32,571 nt of DNA from DATJPD01 sp036394195 (GTDB lineage Bacteria; Pseudomonadota; Alphaproteobacteria; CACIAM-22H2), in contig DASWFO010000339.1 of NCBI GenBank assembly GCA_036394195.1, forward strand, positions 1 to 32,571. Reading direction: 5' to 3'. The notes below the pieces were generated by a model. It had not been told where the DNA came from and ran no database searches. It saw only the letters and a program-made list of their open reading frames with translations. Shown here in pieces: positions 8,501-14,975 of the stretch (positions within the stretch are counted from its first letter, which is position 1; every line of letters starts with the position of its first letter). The position numbers were made by a program, and so were the translations under genes.

Positions 8501-9015
8501 GCCGTGCGCGGCAGCGGCAGCTGTTCCCAGGGGCGCGACACGCTCGCCGATGTCGATGAAGGAGCGACAGGTGCGGGCGCGGCACTCGCGGCTTGTGGTG
8601 CGGGCGGCGGCGGACCCGCCGGCGCCGCGTCGCTGCGCGAGAAATCCAGGACGACCTTCGCCCCACTCCGGAAGTGCCGCAGACGGACGCCATCGGCCAT
8701 CTGCAGGGTCAAGGTGGTGGCCCCGCCGCTCTGGGTGACAGTGACGCCGGCCGCCATGCGGGCGAGGTCGCGGCGGATTTGCGCCTCGTCGAGCGTTGCC
8801 GCCTGATCGAAGACCACCGTCGCGGTCGCGCCCTGTTGATCGACTCGGTAGCCGACATTCGACGGCCAGTCGAGAACCAGCCGGTCATAGGTCGGATGGG
8901 TACCGAACCGCGCCGGCACTGCGGGCGCGTCCTGCGCCCAGCCGGCGCCGATCGATCCGCACAGAAGAGCGGCGACAGACGCCGCAGTAATTCCGGCCCG
9001 GCTCCGCCAGTTCAT
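5590..9015 (-). CDS. Very large exported TPR protein of the flagellar cluster
   Basis: A 1141-residue protein with no standard name. A signal peptide (MNWRSRAGITAASVAALLCGSIGAGWAQ) predicts export. Residues of about 30-125 look beta-rich (YDRLVLDWPSNVGYRV, VRLRHFRSGAKVVLDFS), recalling AMIN-like domains; next comes a long Ala/Pro/Ser linker to about 330, a second beta-rich region to about 580, and then helical TPR-like repeats to the end. The ATG at 9015 is chosen because GGGG lies just before it and it gives the signal peptide; an upstream ATG at 9060 would bury it. It follows cheZ on the same strand. A periplasmic TPR scaffold at the motor or cell envelope is an inference from location; an unrelated envelope role is possible. 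The reading frame itself is secure. Confidence 0.85.
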   Translation of the reverse strand: MNWRSRAGITAASVAALLCGSIGAGWAQDAPAVPARFGTHPTYDRLVLDWPSNVGYRVDQQGATATVVFDQAATLDEAQIRRDLARMAAGVTVTQSGGATTLTLQMADGVRLRHFRSGAKVVLDFSRSDAAPAGPPPPAPQAASAAPAPVAPSSTSASVSRPWEQLPLPRTAASSPVSPSSPAPPPAAAPAAAAAAEPVPPASAPPAPTAAAPATPAGSARRSTGTGDAAAVAPTPSPAPAAAAAGLPGERETLEQLRSLSQQLATAPPVRLTPPASKSTAASPSESVPSATAARRGTASAPSKPPAPPSGDEADAVNTPVGRNATPPERSPAFLDAQAKRTAARIAVADARALGPPVPVRRSEGQGLRFKWPDPVTAAAFARGPYVFLLFNKRAPLDLSAVRTPPPDDLVGEITTVPSEGTALRLAPPPDTYFAMRAEDNDWVVEMTRRPRMPDAPAEVSTRNETDPAAARVQVTLRGGESVVTLHDPEAGDDLKVVPTAVAGAGIEDDRVFPQFEILASAQGLVVKPGADGVIIRPLGRYIEIYSTGGTLLSSPDDAPAEQTRDTASVAETQPRLFNFNDWQRADGRPYLTRLRELEQAVSAAQPPQRNPPRLALARFLFSNGYAVEADGVLETMAREQPAVANTRLYRALKGATSLIAGNLDEATTHLRHATLDREPEIAMWRVALEMAQGNPRAAIEQLSRGPDMSRRYPPPYANRLGLAISEALIDLGDIPAARDRLETVFANDPTISEESQARYLRGRLAILEGKPDEARAIWSALEHGMPSPARILATLSLTDQEMKENRLTPQQATARIEQLRYVWRGDDLEFAVLRKLGELALDAGDIRKGLRSLRDLIALKPDSREVAAVNRQMSSALQRFFLQGGADHMSPVAAIGLFNEFRNLVPEGPPGDAMVRNLADRLIKIDLLDQAADLLDYQIKNRLQGSAKAETGARLAFTRLLDAKPEEALAALQQTEAPDLPVELARERNRFAARALADLDRAPEALSRIAGDPSADADTLRAEINWKTGDWGAAATALARFMGEPPQGDAAMPDDQARAVVRYAAALALAGDQTGLDAVRDKFGPAMQRGQFKEIFAVLASDKAGPMSDVRDIQARLATTAPFDSFLNAYRQRFGATNRS

Positions 9016-9096
9016 TACATCCCCAAAAGCCGCGGTGTCCGCGACTCGGAAAAATAGCACAGACTGAACGGGCGAGGAATTACGGCCTGATTCGCC

Positions 9097-9136
9097 CGAT
9101 TGCGGGATAGACTCCTACCCGCGATCGGTCATCATA
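9097..9136 (-). promoter_or_regulatory. Hairpin and possible -10 box upstream of the TPR gene
   Basis: In the 156-bp gap between the cheZ stop and the TPR gene, CGATTGCGGGATAG (from 9097) and CTACCCGCGATCG (to 9127) form an almost perfect stem with a short ACTC-type loop. Just upstream on the minus strand, TATGAT at 9136-9131 resembles a sigma-70 -10 box within an AT-rich tract, but no good -35 box is seen. If transcription starts there, the hairpin lies at the 5' end of the TPR-gene message. There is no T tract, so it is not a standard terminator for cheZ. Confidence 0.35.
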
Positions 9137-9171
9137 TTTTGATTAAGCTTAAAATTTTATGAAAATCAGCT

Positions 9172-9741
9172 TTACTCGAAATACGTATCGATCTCGGCCT
9201 GAGAGGCGCCCTTCTCCGGCAATTGCGGCCCATTCAACAGGGCTGCCTCGCCCTTAAGCTTGGGGCCCCCCGCCGTGCCCTTGCCGAGGCGACCGGTGCC
9301 GCCAAAGGCGCGGACCAGTTCGCCCACTTTGACATCGATCTGCTTCAGCGTCTTCACCACCTTGGTGATCCGCTGGCCGGTGATGTCCTGGAACGTGCAG
9401 GCCTCGAAGATGCGGGTCACCTGCTCGATGACCTGATCGCCCACCGCCGGGTCGAGGCCCTGAGCCGTCGCCGACAGCTTCTCGGCGGAATCCAGAATCG
9501 ATCCGGTTGCCTCGGCGGTTGCCGCGACGATGGCGTCGAGCTCGTCGGTCGCCGTCGGCAGATGCTTGTCGCGAATCTCGTTCGGGTGCAGGGCGGCGAT
9601 ATCGCGCTTGGCCGATTCAATGAACCGCGCCAGGTTTTCCAGCTCCGCAAACAGCTGCTGCTCGTCGGCGGCGCGGCGATGCTTGCCACTGACGGTTTGC
9701 ACGACGGCGACGGCTTGTCGCCGGCTGGCACGGCTCGACAT
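9172..9741 (-). CDS. cheZ: CheZ, CheY-P phosphatase
   Basis: A 189-residue helical protein that removes phosphate from CheY-P and so resets motor switching. The catalytic motif is present as ACTFQDITGQRI, with Asp119 and Gln123 matching the D-x3-Q pair of the family. The C-terminus has LLNGPQLPEKGASQAEIDTYFE (about 168-189), the CheY-P binding tail joined by a flexible linker. It is slightly shorter than enterobacterial CheZ. A strong ribosome site, GGGGGA, precedes the ATG. It follows cheY by 22 bp, so phosphatase and response regulator are made together. Presence of CheZ in an alphaproteobacterium fits Rhodospirillales-like groups; many other alphaproteobacteria lack it. Confidence 0.93.
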   Translation of the reverse strand: MSSRASRRQAVAVVQTVSGKHRRAADEQQLFAELENLARFIESAKRDIAALHPNEIRDKHLPTATDELDAIVAATAEATGSILDSAEKLSATAQGLDPAVGDQVIEQVTRIFEACTFQDITGQRITKVVKTLKQIDVKVGELVRAFGGTGRLGKGTAGGPKLKGEAALLNGPQLPEKGASQAEIDTYFE

Positions 9742-9763
9742 GGCGGTTCCCCCGATGGACAGA

Positions 9764-10150
9764 TCAGAAGTCGCCGATGACGGCCGAGATCTTCATTTTC
9801 AAGGTGGCCGCGTTGAACGGCTTGACGATGTAGTTGTTCACGCCCGCCTGCTTGGCGGCCACGACGTTCTCGGTCTTGCTCTCGGCGGTCACCATGATGA
9901 ACGGGACGTTCTTGAGCTTGATGTCCGACCGGACCTCCTTGAGGAGCTGCAGGCCGGTCATGGGCTCCATGTTCCAGTCCGAGATCACCAGGCCGTAATT
10001 CTTCTGCCGCAGCTTCTCGAGCGCGGTGGCACCATCCGTCGCTTCATCGATACTGCTGAAGCCCAGCTGCTTGAGCAGGTTGCCCACGATGCGCAACATC
10101 GTCTTGTAATCGTCGACGATGAGCACATTCATTTTCATATCAACCGCCAT
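9764..10150 (-). CDS. cheY: CheY-type single-domain response regulator
   Basis: A 128-residue receiver domain with no output domain. Key residues are all present: acidic pair Asp13-Asp14, phosphoacceptor Asp58 (LVISDWNMEPMTG), Thr88 (IMVTAES), Tyr107 and Lys110 (NYIVKPF). The DWNMEPMTG form is typical of motor-binding CheY. When phosphorylated it should bind the N-terminal peptide of FliM, whose gene is nearby on the same strand. The ATG at 10150 has GGGAGAAGG just upstream. It is 22 bp before cheZ. A 178-bp gap separates it from motE, so it probably has its own promoter. Confidence 0.93.
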   Translation of the reverse strand: MAVDMKMNVLIVDDYKTMLRIVGNLLKQLGFSSIDEATDGATALEKLRQKNYGLVISDWNMEPMTGLQLLKEVRSDIKLKNVPFIMVTAESKTENVVAAKQAGVNNYIVKPFNAATLKMKISAVIGDF

Positions 10151-10328
10151 GGCCTTCTCCCTTGCCCGCGCAACGTCTATGTCGCCGCGACCCGTGCCAT
10201 CGCACCGACCGTATCGATTACGATATCGGAGTTAAAACGAGGTAAACCTCGAATCCTCTTGGGTTTACGCGGCTTACCGGGGGCTCGCGACAGCGGCTTT
10301 GGTTAAGGAGAAGTAACTCTGCCGGAGG
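10151..10328. other. Gap between motE and cheY with inverted repeats
   Basis: A 178-bp stretch that should hold the cheY-cheZ promoter. It contains CGAGGT-AA-ACCTCG at 10238-10251 and TATCG-ATTA-CGATA at 10212-10225, both possible protein-binding sites. A minus-strand sequence TGGCACGGGTCGCGGC (10199-10184) has a perfect -24 half of a sigma-54 promoter, but the -12 half has GG where GC is needed at the right spacing, so it is not called. No terminator was seen for motE. Confidence 0.4.
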
Positions 10329-11072
10329 TCAGCCGCCGGCCGGCTGCGGCGGCGTCGGCAGCGGCAGGGCGGGCATGATCGGGGCCGCGGCAGCCTGCCC
10401 GGCCGGCGGCTCGGGCGCGTCACCCGGCTTGCGGCGCTTCGACAGCTCGGTCGTCACCTGCTTGGCCCGGATCGGATTCATGCCGGCGAGCACCGGTGCC
10501 AGCTTGCGGGTGGTCATGCGCTCGGCGAGGGCCACCAGCGTCGTTACGTCGAGCTGCTCCATGATCCGCGCCGCCTCGCTCGGCTTCATCGTCTCGTAGA
10601 GGCGGACCAGGTTCTCGATGCGCTTGGTCTCCTGATCGTCATATTTGCTGATCGCCTGCTCGACGTTGCCTTGCAGCTTCTTGAGCTCCTGGATCTTGGC
10701 ATCAATCCGCTCTTCGGCGGCGCGCAGCACTGCTTCGCGTCGGTCAATATCCGCCGAACGGCGCTCAATCTCCGAGCGCCGCGTCGCCAGCTGCTGGAGC
10801 ACCTCGATCTCGGAACTCGAGAGATCGGTGATGTCCTGAGCTTCGGCGGCGGGCGCGGCCGCGGGTGCCGGCGCGGTCGGCGCCGGGGCGGCCGGCGCGC
10901 TGGCGGGAATGGCTGGCCGGGCCTGGGTCGCGGCCGGGGGCTGCGCCGGCGCTTGCGCCTGGGCGGTGCCGAACGACAGGAACAACGCGCCCATCCGCAG
11001 GCCGAGCACGACGAGAGCCAGAACGATGGCGATCGGAAGGTAACGAATGCGCATGACAGCCAGTTTCTTCAT
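10329..11072 (-). CDS. motE: MotE-family periplasmic protein (MgtE-N-like domain)
   Basis: A 247-residue protein with an N-terminal membrane anchor or signal (YLPIAIVLALVVLGLRMGALFLSF), an Ala/Pro linker (about 40-80), a coiled coil (SEIEVLQQLATRRSEIERRSADIDRREAVLRAAEERIDAKIQELKKLQ), and a helical domain with LVRLYETMKPSEAARIMEQLD and LAPVLAGMNPIRAKQVTTELSKR, which matches MotE-type proteins that resemble the MgtE N-terminal domain. In Sinorhizobium, MotE is a periplasmic chaperone for the motor protein MotC. No MotC gene is in this window, so the partner here is unknown. The ATG overlaps the stop of the upstream DUF6468 gene (ATGA). The tail is proline-rich. Confidence 0.82.
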   Translation of the reverse strand: MKKLAVMRIRYLPIAIVLALVVLGLRMGALFLSFGTAQAQAPAQPPAATQARPAIPASAPAAPAPTAPAPAAAPAAEAQDITDLSSSEIEVLQQLATRRSEIERRSADIDRREAVLRAAEERIDAKIQELKKLQGNVEQAISKYDDQETKRIENLVRLYETMKPSEAARIMEQLDVTTLVALAERMTTRKLAPVLAGMNPIRAKQVTTELSKRRKPGDAPEPPAGQAAAAPIMPALPLPTPPQPAGG

Positions 11073-11533
11073 CGCAGGGAAGACAGGGTCTTCAGGAGGT
11101 CCGGTTCATTCGCGGGTGCGGCCGGCTGCGGCGCCGGCGCTTCGCGGACGGGGAGGTCACGAGCAGCCGGACGAGCCGCCGCCGGAACCGCCGGTTTGGC
11201 GCGCACGGAGTCCGCCGCCGTCCGATGCGCGGCGGTCAGGCGATCCACCATAGGCTCCGCGCGCTCGATCAGGAACGCGATCTCGTCGCGCAGCGCCTGG
11301 GCACGCAGGATGCTTTGCTGCAGCGCGCGGCCGGTGGCGTCGCCGCTGAGCTTCAGCGCGTTCACGCCCGCCTCGGCGCGTCCGGCCGCCGTGTTGAACC
11401 GTTCGATAAACTGCTCGAATTCGCTGCGCGCCGCGCGAAACGCCGCCAGCCGGCGATTCAGCACATAGGCGAAGCCGATCGCAACCACGAGCAGGATCGC
11501 TACAACCACGTCGAGGACGGCCATGAGGGTCAT
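11069..11533 (-). CDS. DUF6468-type single-pass membrane protein
   Basis: A 154-residue protein between fliM and motE. It has one N-terminal membrane helix (MTLMAVLDVVVAILLVVAIGFAYVLN), then a charged helical region (RLAAFRAARSEFEQFIERFNTAAGRAEAGVNALK and LQQSILRAQALRDEIAFLIERAEPMVDRL) that may form a coiled coil, and an Ala/Pro-rich tail ending PDLLKTLSSLR. This gene arrangement next to fliM matches the DUF6468 family of alphaproteobacterial flagellar clusters, whose function I do not know. The start at 11533 overlaps the fliM stop (ATGA), and its own stop overlaps the motE ATG, so fliM, this gene and motE are translationally coupled. A role near the C-ring or stator is an inference. Confidence 0.75.
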   Translation of the reverse strand: MTLMAVLDVVVAILLVVAIGFAYVLNRRLAAFRAARSEFEQFIERFNTAAGRAEAGVNALKLSGDATGRALQQSILRAQALRDEIAFLIERAEPMVDRLTAAHRTAADSVRAKPAVPAAARPAARDLPVREAPAPQPAAPANEPDLLKTLSSLR

Positions 11534-12567
11534 CCCTGGCGCGCCTGCTTGTTGAGGACACGGTCCACCGCGATCGCGATGTTGTTGCCGCGGCGCCCCA
11601 TACGGCCGCGGAACATCGGCACCGGCCCGCAGCGCAGCTCGACTTCGGTGCTCGGCGATGCATTCAGCATCAGGCGCGTGCCGACCTTGAAATCGAGCAC
11701 ATCCTGCAGGGTCATCATCTGCTCGTCGAGCACCGCGTCGACATTGATATCGGTCAGCCAGAGCTCGCTGGCGAGATGGCTTTCCCAGATCGAGTCCCGG
11801 CCGAACTTCTCGCCCATGAACATCTGGAGCAGCAGCTCGCGCACCGGCTCGAGGGTGGCGTAGGGGATCAGGAGCTCGATCCGGCCGCCGCGGTCTTCCA
11901 TGTCGATCCGCAGCTTGGCGACGATTGCGGCGTTGGCGGGCCGGGCGATGGTGGCGAAGCGCGGGTTGGTCTCCAAGCGCTCGAACCGGAAATTGACCTT
12001 GGACAACGGATCGAACGACGCGCTCATGTCGCCCAGCACGACGTTCACGAGGCGCTCCACCAGGTTGCGCTCGATCGTGGTGTAGGGCCGCCCCTCGATG
12101 CGCATCGCGGCAGTGCCGCGGCGGCCGCCGAGAAGCACGTCGACGATCGAATAGATGAGCGCGCTGTCGATGGTCAGCAGGCCGAAATTGTCCCACTGCT
12201 CGGCCTTGAAGACGGCCAGCATCGCGGGTAGAGGCACCGAATTCAGGTAATCCCCGAAGCGCGTCGAGGTAATGGCGTCGAGCGAGACTTCGACGTTGTC
12301 GGACGTGAAGTTGCGCAGGCTGGTGGTGAGCATGCGCACGAGGCGGTCGAACACCACCTCGAGCATCGGCAGACGCTCGTATGAGACGAGCGCCGAATTG
12401 ATGATGGCCTGAAGCCCGGAATTCTCGGAGTCCTTGTTGGCGCCGCTGTCGAACCCGAGCAGGCTGTCGATTTCGTCCTGATTGAGAACGCGGGCCGTGC
12501 CGTCGCCGCCTTCGCTCGCCGCGGCCCATTCGGCCGCCATTTTTTCTTCTTCGGTTTGATCAGCCAT
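11530..12567 (-). CDS. fliM: FliM, flagellar motor switch protein
   Basis: A 345-residue C-ring protein that receives CheY-P and changes the direction or speed of rotation. The CheY-binding peptide is LNQDEIDSLLGF at residues 28-39, after a 27-residue acidic extension. The middle domain has VFDRLVRMLTTSLRNFTSDNVEVSLDAITSTRFGDYLNSVPLPAMLAVFKAEQWD and LLGGRRG, the usual FliM sequence, and the C-terminal SpoA-like domain has LQDVLDFKVGTRLMLNASPSTEVELRCGPVPMFRGRMGRRGNNIAIAV. Length is normal. It follows fliL by 29 bp and overlaps the next gene by 4 bp. fliN and fliG are not in the window. Confidence 0.97.
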   Translation of the reverse strand: MADQTEEEKMAAEWAAASEGGDGTARVLNQDEIDSLLGFDSGANKDSENSGLQAIINSALVSYERLPMLEVVFDRLVRMLTTSLRNFTSDNVEVSLDAITSTRFGDYLNSVPLPAMLAVFKAEQWDNFGLLTIDSALIYSIVDVLLGGRRGTAAMRIEGRPYTTIERNLVERLVNVVLGDMSASFDPLSKVNFRFERLETNPRFATIARPANAAIVAKLRIDMEDRGGRIELLIPYATLEPVRELLLQMFMGEKFGRDSIWESHLASELWLTDINVDAVLDEQMMTLQDVLDFKVGTRLMLNASPSTEVELRCGPVPMFRGRMGRRGNNIAIAVDRVLNKQARQG

Positions 12568-12596
12568 GGCTTGTTATCGCCTTCCCCGTAATGACG

Positions 12597-13112
12597 CTAC
12601 TGAACCAAGACTTCCTGGAAGAGGACGTCGTTCACCTTGGCCGGCTGTGCAGCGGCGTTGACCCGTGCCAGCAGCTCTTCGCGCAGCCGGAACAGGCCCG
12701 CCGAACCGCGCAGGTCCTCGGCGCGCAGCTCGCGCAGGTAGGCCTGCATGTTGTCGACGATGCGCGGCATCACGGCCTGGATCCGCGGAATGTCGGTGGC
12801 ATTCTCCAATTCGAGACTGATGGTCATCTTCAAGAAGCTCGAGCGCCGGCCCGCCGCGTTGAGGTTCACCAGAATCTCGGGGAGGTTGTAGTACACGAGG
12901 GCCTTGGCCTGCTGCGGCTTGTCCTCGACATGAACCTCTTCCTTCTTTTTTCCGAGGAAGACATACGCACCGCCGCCACCGATCGTCAGCAAGAGCACCA
13001 ACGGAAGGATGACGAACAGAACGAGTTTCTTGCCTGACAGAGCACGACGACGGGGCTCCTTGGCGTCGCCCTCACCGCCCTCTGCCGGCGCCGCTTTTTC
13101 GTCTTTCGCCAC
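12597..13112 (-). CDS. fliL: FliL, stator-associated basal body protein
   Basis: A 171-residue inner-membrane protein that surrounds or supports the stator complexes. It has a charged cytoplasmic N-terminus, one membrane helix (KLVLFVILPLVLLLTIGGGGAYVFL, about residues 29-53) and a periplasmic domain with YYNLPEILVNLNAAGRRSSFLKMTISLELEN and a C-terminus ending NDVLFQEVLVQ, all typical of FliL. The start is a GTG at 13112 with GGAC repeats just upstream; no ATG fits. It heads the minus-strand fliL-fliM-DUF6468-motE operon and is divergent from flgF. Confidence 0.95.
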   Translation of the reverse strand: MAKDEKAAPAEGGEGDAKEPRRRALSGKKLVLFVILPLVLLLTIGGGGAYVFLGKKKEEVHVEDKPQQAKALVYYNLPEILVNLNAAGRRSSFLKMTISLELENATDIPRIQAVMPRIVDNMQAYLRELRAEDLRGSAGLFRLREELLARVNAAAQPAKVNDVLFQEVLVQ

Positions 13113-13224
13113 CGGGTCCGTCCAATAGATTCAATTTTCGATAGTTTGACGGATCGTTGGTTAATAACCGATTTATTTGTCTGCACTATCGCACGGCCCC
13201 CGCCGGACGCCGGCAATTTACGCT

Positions 13225-13239
13225 CGGCAAAGTTTTCCG
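13225..13239 (+). promoter_or_regulatory. CGGCARA-N5-CCG motif upstream of flgF (likely activator site)
   Basis: CGGCAAAGTTTTCCG lies about 73-87 bp before the flgF sigma-54 promoter, a normal distance for an enhancer-binding activator. A half site, CGGCAATTTACG, starts 14 bp earlier at 13211. The same 15-base pattern occurs before flgI (twice) and flgK. It resembles the CGGCA-RRA core of FlbD sites in Caulobacter. It also lies about where the candidate fliL transcript would begin, so one protein might control both directions. Confidence 0.6.
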
Positions 13240-13245
13240 CGGGGC

Positions 13246-13261
13246 CGCATTCGGCGCGCCA
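13246..13261 (-). promoter_or_regulatory. Possible sigma-54 promoter for the fliL operon
   Basis: On the minus strand, TGGCGCGCCGAATGCG has GG and GC exactly ten bases apart, with TGGC-CG on the -24 side and ATGC on the -12 side. It differs from the consensus TGGCACG-N4-TTGCW at about three places and lies about 130 bp before the fliL GTG. It is weaker than the three plus-strand promoters in this window and could be chance in GC-rich DNA. Confidence 0.35.
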
Positions 13262-13311
13262 TCGCCCGCCGTATCGCTCGCTAAATAGCTGTAAACAAAC
13301 AGAGTTGTCTC

Positions 13312-13327
13312 TGGCACGGCTTCTGCA
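13312..13327 (+). promoter_or_regulatory. Sigma-54 promoter of flgF-flgG-flgA-flgH
   Basis: TGGCACGGCTTCTGCA has the required GG-N10-GC spacing and differs from TGGCACG-N4-TTGCW at one position (C for T in the -12 part). Transcription should begin near 13338, about 60 bp before the flgF ATG. An AT-rich stretch, with a degenerate IHF-like match TAAATAGCTGTAA at 13282-13294, lies just upstream. Confidence 0.85.
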
Positions 13328-13399
13328 AAACCGCTTGCCATCGCCGGCGGCCCGCGCTGCCGGCACAAGGCAACCAAAGATCGAGCCCGGACCCACGCT

Positions 13400-14143
13400 A
13401 TGGAAAACCCATCCCTCATCGTCCTGTCGCGCCAGTCGGCCCTGCGCAGCCAGATGGACGTGATATCCAACAACCTCGCCAACATGAACACGCGCGGCTT
13501 TCGCGGCGAGCAGCTGCTGTTCAACGAGTACGTGAATGCCAAAGCCGGAAACCCTGGCGTGCGCGGCGACGGTGCCAAAATCAGCTTCGTCGGCCTCGGT
13601 GGCACCCTCACAGATACGCGCGAGGGCGCGCTGGAGCCCACCGGAAACCAGCTCGACTTCGCCATCAAAGGTCCGGGCTTCTTCGCCGTCGATGGGCCGA
13701 ACGGCCCCCGCTACACACGCGACGGCCGCTTTACCATCGACGGCCAGGGCCAGATCGTAAATCGCGACGGCGCCGCCGTTCTCGACCCGCGCGGCCGGCC
13801 GCTCACCGTCCCGCCGGGTGCTGCCAGTATCGAAGTCACGGCGGGCGGACAGGTCAGCAGCGACAAAGGCCAGATCGGGACCCTGCAGATCGTCAAATTC
13901 GCCAACGAGGTGGCGCTCCAGAAGGTCGGCACGAACCAGTACCAGACCGACGCGCCGCCGCAGCCGGTGGACGGCACGACGAGCGTCAACCAAGGAATGA
14001 TCGAGGGCTCGAACATCGAGCCGATCGTCGAACTCACCAAGATGATCCAGGTCCAGCGCGCGTACGAGGCCGCGTCACAGATGATCTCCAACGAGCATGA
14101 CCGCGGCCTCAAGGCGATCGATGTCCTCACGCGGTCCAGCTGA
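13400..14143 (+). CDS. flgF: FlgF, proximal rod protein
   Basis: A 247-residue rod protein. The N-terminus MENPSLIVLSRQSALRSQMDVISNNLANMNTRGFRGEQLLF carries the rod/hook signature; the middle has DFAIKGPGFFAVDGPNGPRYTRDGRFTIDGQGQIVNRDGAAVL, and the C-terminus has EGSNIEPIVELTKMIQVQRAYEAASQMI, the second axial signature. Length is normal and there is no signal peptide, as expected for export through the flagellar channel. It is the first gene of the sigma-54 driven distal rod operon, 34 bp before flgG. Confidence 0.97.
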   Translation: MENPSLIVLSRQSALRSQMDVISNNLANMNTRGFRGEQLLFNEYVNAKAGNPGVRGDGAKISFVGLGGTLTDTREGALEPTGNQLDFAIKGPGFFAVDGPNGPRYTRDGRFTIDGQGQIVNRDGAAVLDPRGRPLTVPPGAASIEVTAGGQVSSDKGQIGTLQIVKFANEVALQKVGTNQYQTDAPPQPVDGTTSVNQGMIEGSNIEPIVELTKMIQVQRAYEAASQMISNEHDRGLKAIDVLTRSS

Positions 14144-14177
14144 GTAAACCCGGAGAAGGCGAAAAAGGACAACGGCC

Positions 14178-14963
14178 ATGAGATCTCTCAGCATCGCAGC
14201 CACCGGCATGTTGGCGCAGCAGCTCAACGTGGAGGTCATCTCCAACAACATCGCCAACATGAACACGACCGCCTACAAGCGGCAGCGCGCGGAGTTCCAG
14301 GACCTCCTGTACCAGAACCAGCGGCGCGTCGGTTCGCAGGCGGCGGACAACAACGCGATCGTCCCCGCGGGCGTGCAGCTCGGCCTCGGCGTCAAGGCCG
14401 CCGCCGTGTACCGCATCACCGAACAGGGCAACCTCACGACCACCGGCAACCAGCTCGACGTCGCGATGCAGGGCAAGGGCTATTTCCAGGTGACCCTGCC
14501 GGACAACACGATCGCCTACACGCGCGCGGGATCGTTCCAGCTCGACCAGCAGGGCAACATCGTGACCGCCGACGGCCTGCGCATCACCGGCACCAATGCC
14601 ATTCCGAACAACGCCACGTCGATCACCGTCAACCAGAGCGGCCAGGTCTTCGTCAGCCAGCCGGGCCAGACGCAGCTCGCCGCGGCCGGGCAGTTCATCC
14701 TCGCGAACTTCGTCAACGAGGCCGGCCTGCAGCCCATCGGCAACAACAATTTCATCCAGACGCAGGCCTCGGGCAACCCGGTGACCGGCACCGCCGGCAA
14801 CCAGGGGTTCGGGACGATCCTGCAAGGGTTCCTCGAAAGCTCGAACGTCAACACCGTGCAGGAAATCACGAGCCTGATCAGCGCGCAGCGCGCTTACGAG
14901 ATGAACTCGAAGGTCATCCAGGCCTCGGACGAGATGCTCCAGAACATGAACCAGATCCACTAA
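14178..14963 (+). CDS. flgG: FlgG, distal rod protein
   Basis: A 261-residue protein, the exact usual length for FlgG, which forms the part of the rod that passes through the P and L rings. It begins MRSLSIAATGMLAQQLNVEVISNNIANMNTTAYKRQRAEFQDLLYQN, has the FlgG-type stretch TGNQLDVAMQGKGYFQVTLPDNTIAYTRAGSFQLDQQGNIV, and ends VNTVQEITSLISAQRAYEMNSKVIQASDEMLQNMNQIH. A clear AAGGAC lies upstream of the ATG. It follows flgF by 34 bp and precedes flgA by 12 bp. Confidence 0.98.
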   Translation: MRSLSIAATGMLAQQLNVEVISNNIANMNTTAYKRQRAEFQDLLYQNQRRVGSQAADNNAIVPAGVQLGLGVKAAAVYRITEQGNLTTTGNQLDVAMQGKGYFQVTLPDNTIAYTRAGSFQLDQQGNIVTADGLRITGTNAIPNNATSITVNQSGQVFVSQPGQTQLAAAGQFILANFVNEAGLQPIGNNNFIQTQASGNPVTGTAGNQGFGTILQGFLESSNVNTVQEITSLISAQRAYEMNSKVIQASDEMLQNMNQIH

Positions 14964-14975
14964 CGGAACTACGCC

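Noticed and set aside
10184..10199. Minus-strand TGGCACGGGTCGCGGC as a sigma-54 promoter for cheY
   Set aside because: The -24 part is perfect, but the -12 GC is one base too far away, and sigma-54 does not tolerate altered spacing well.
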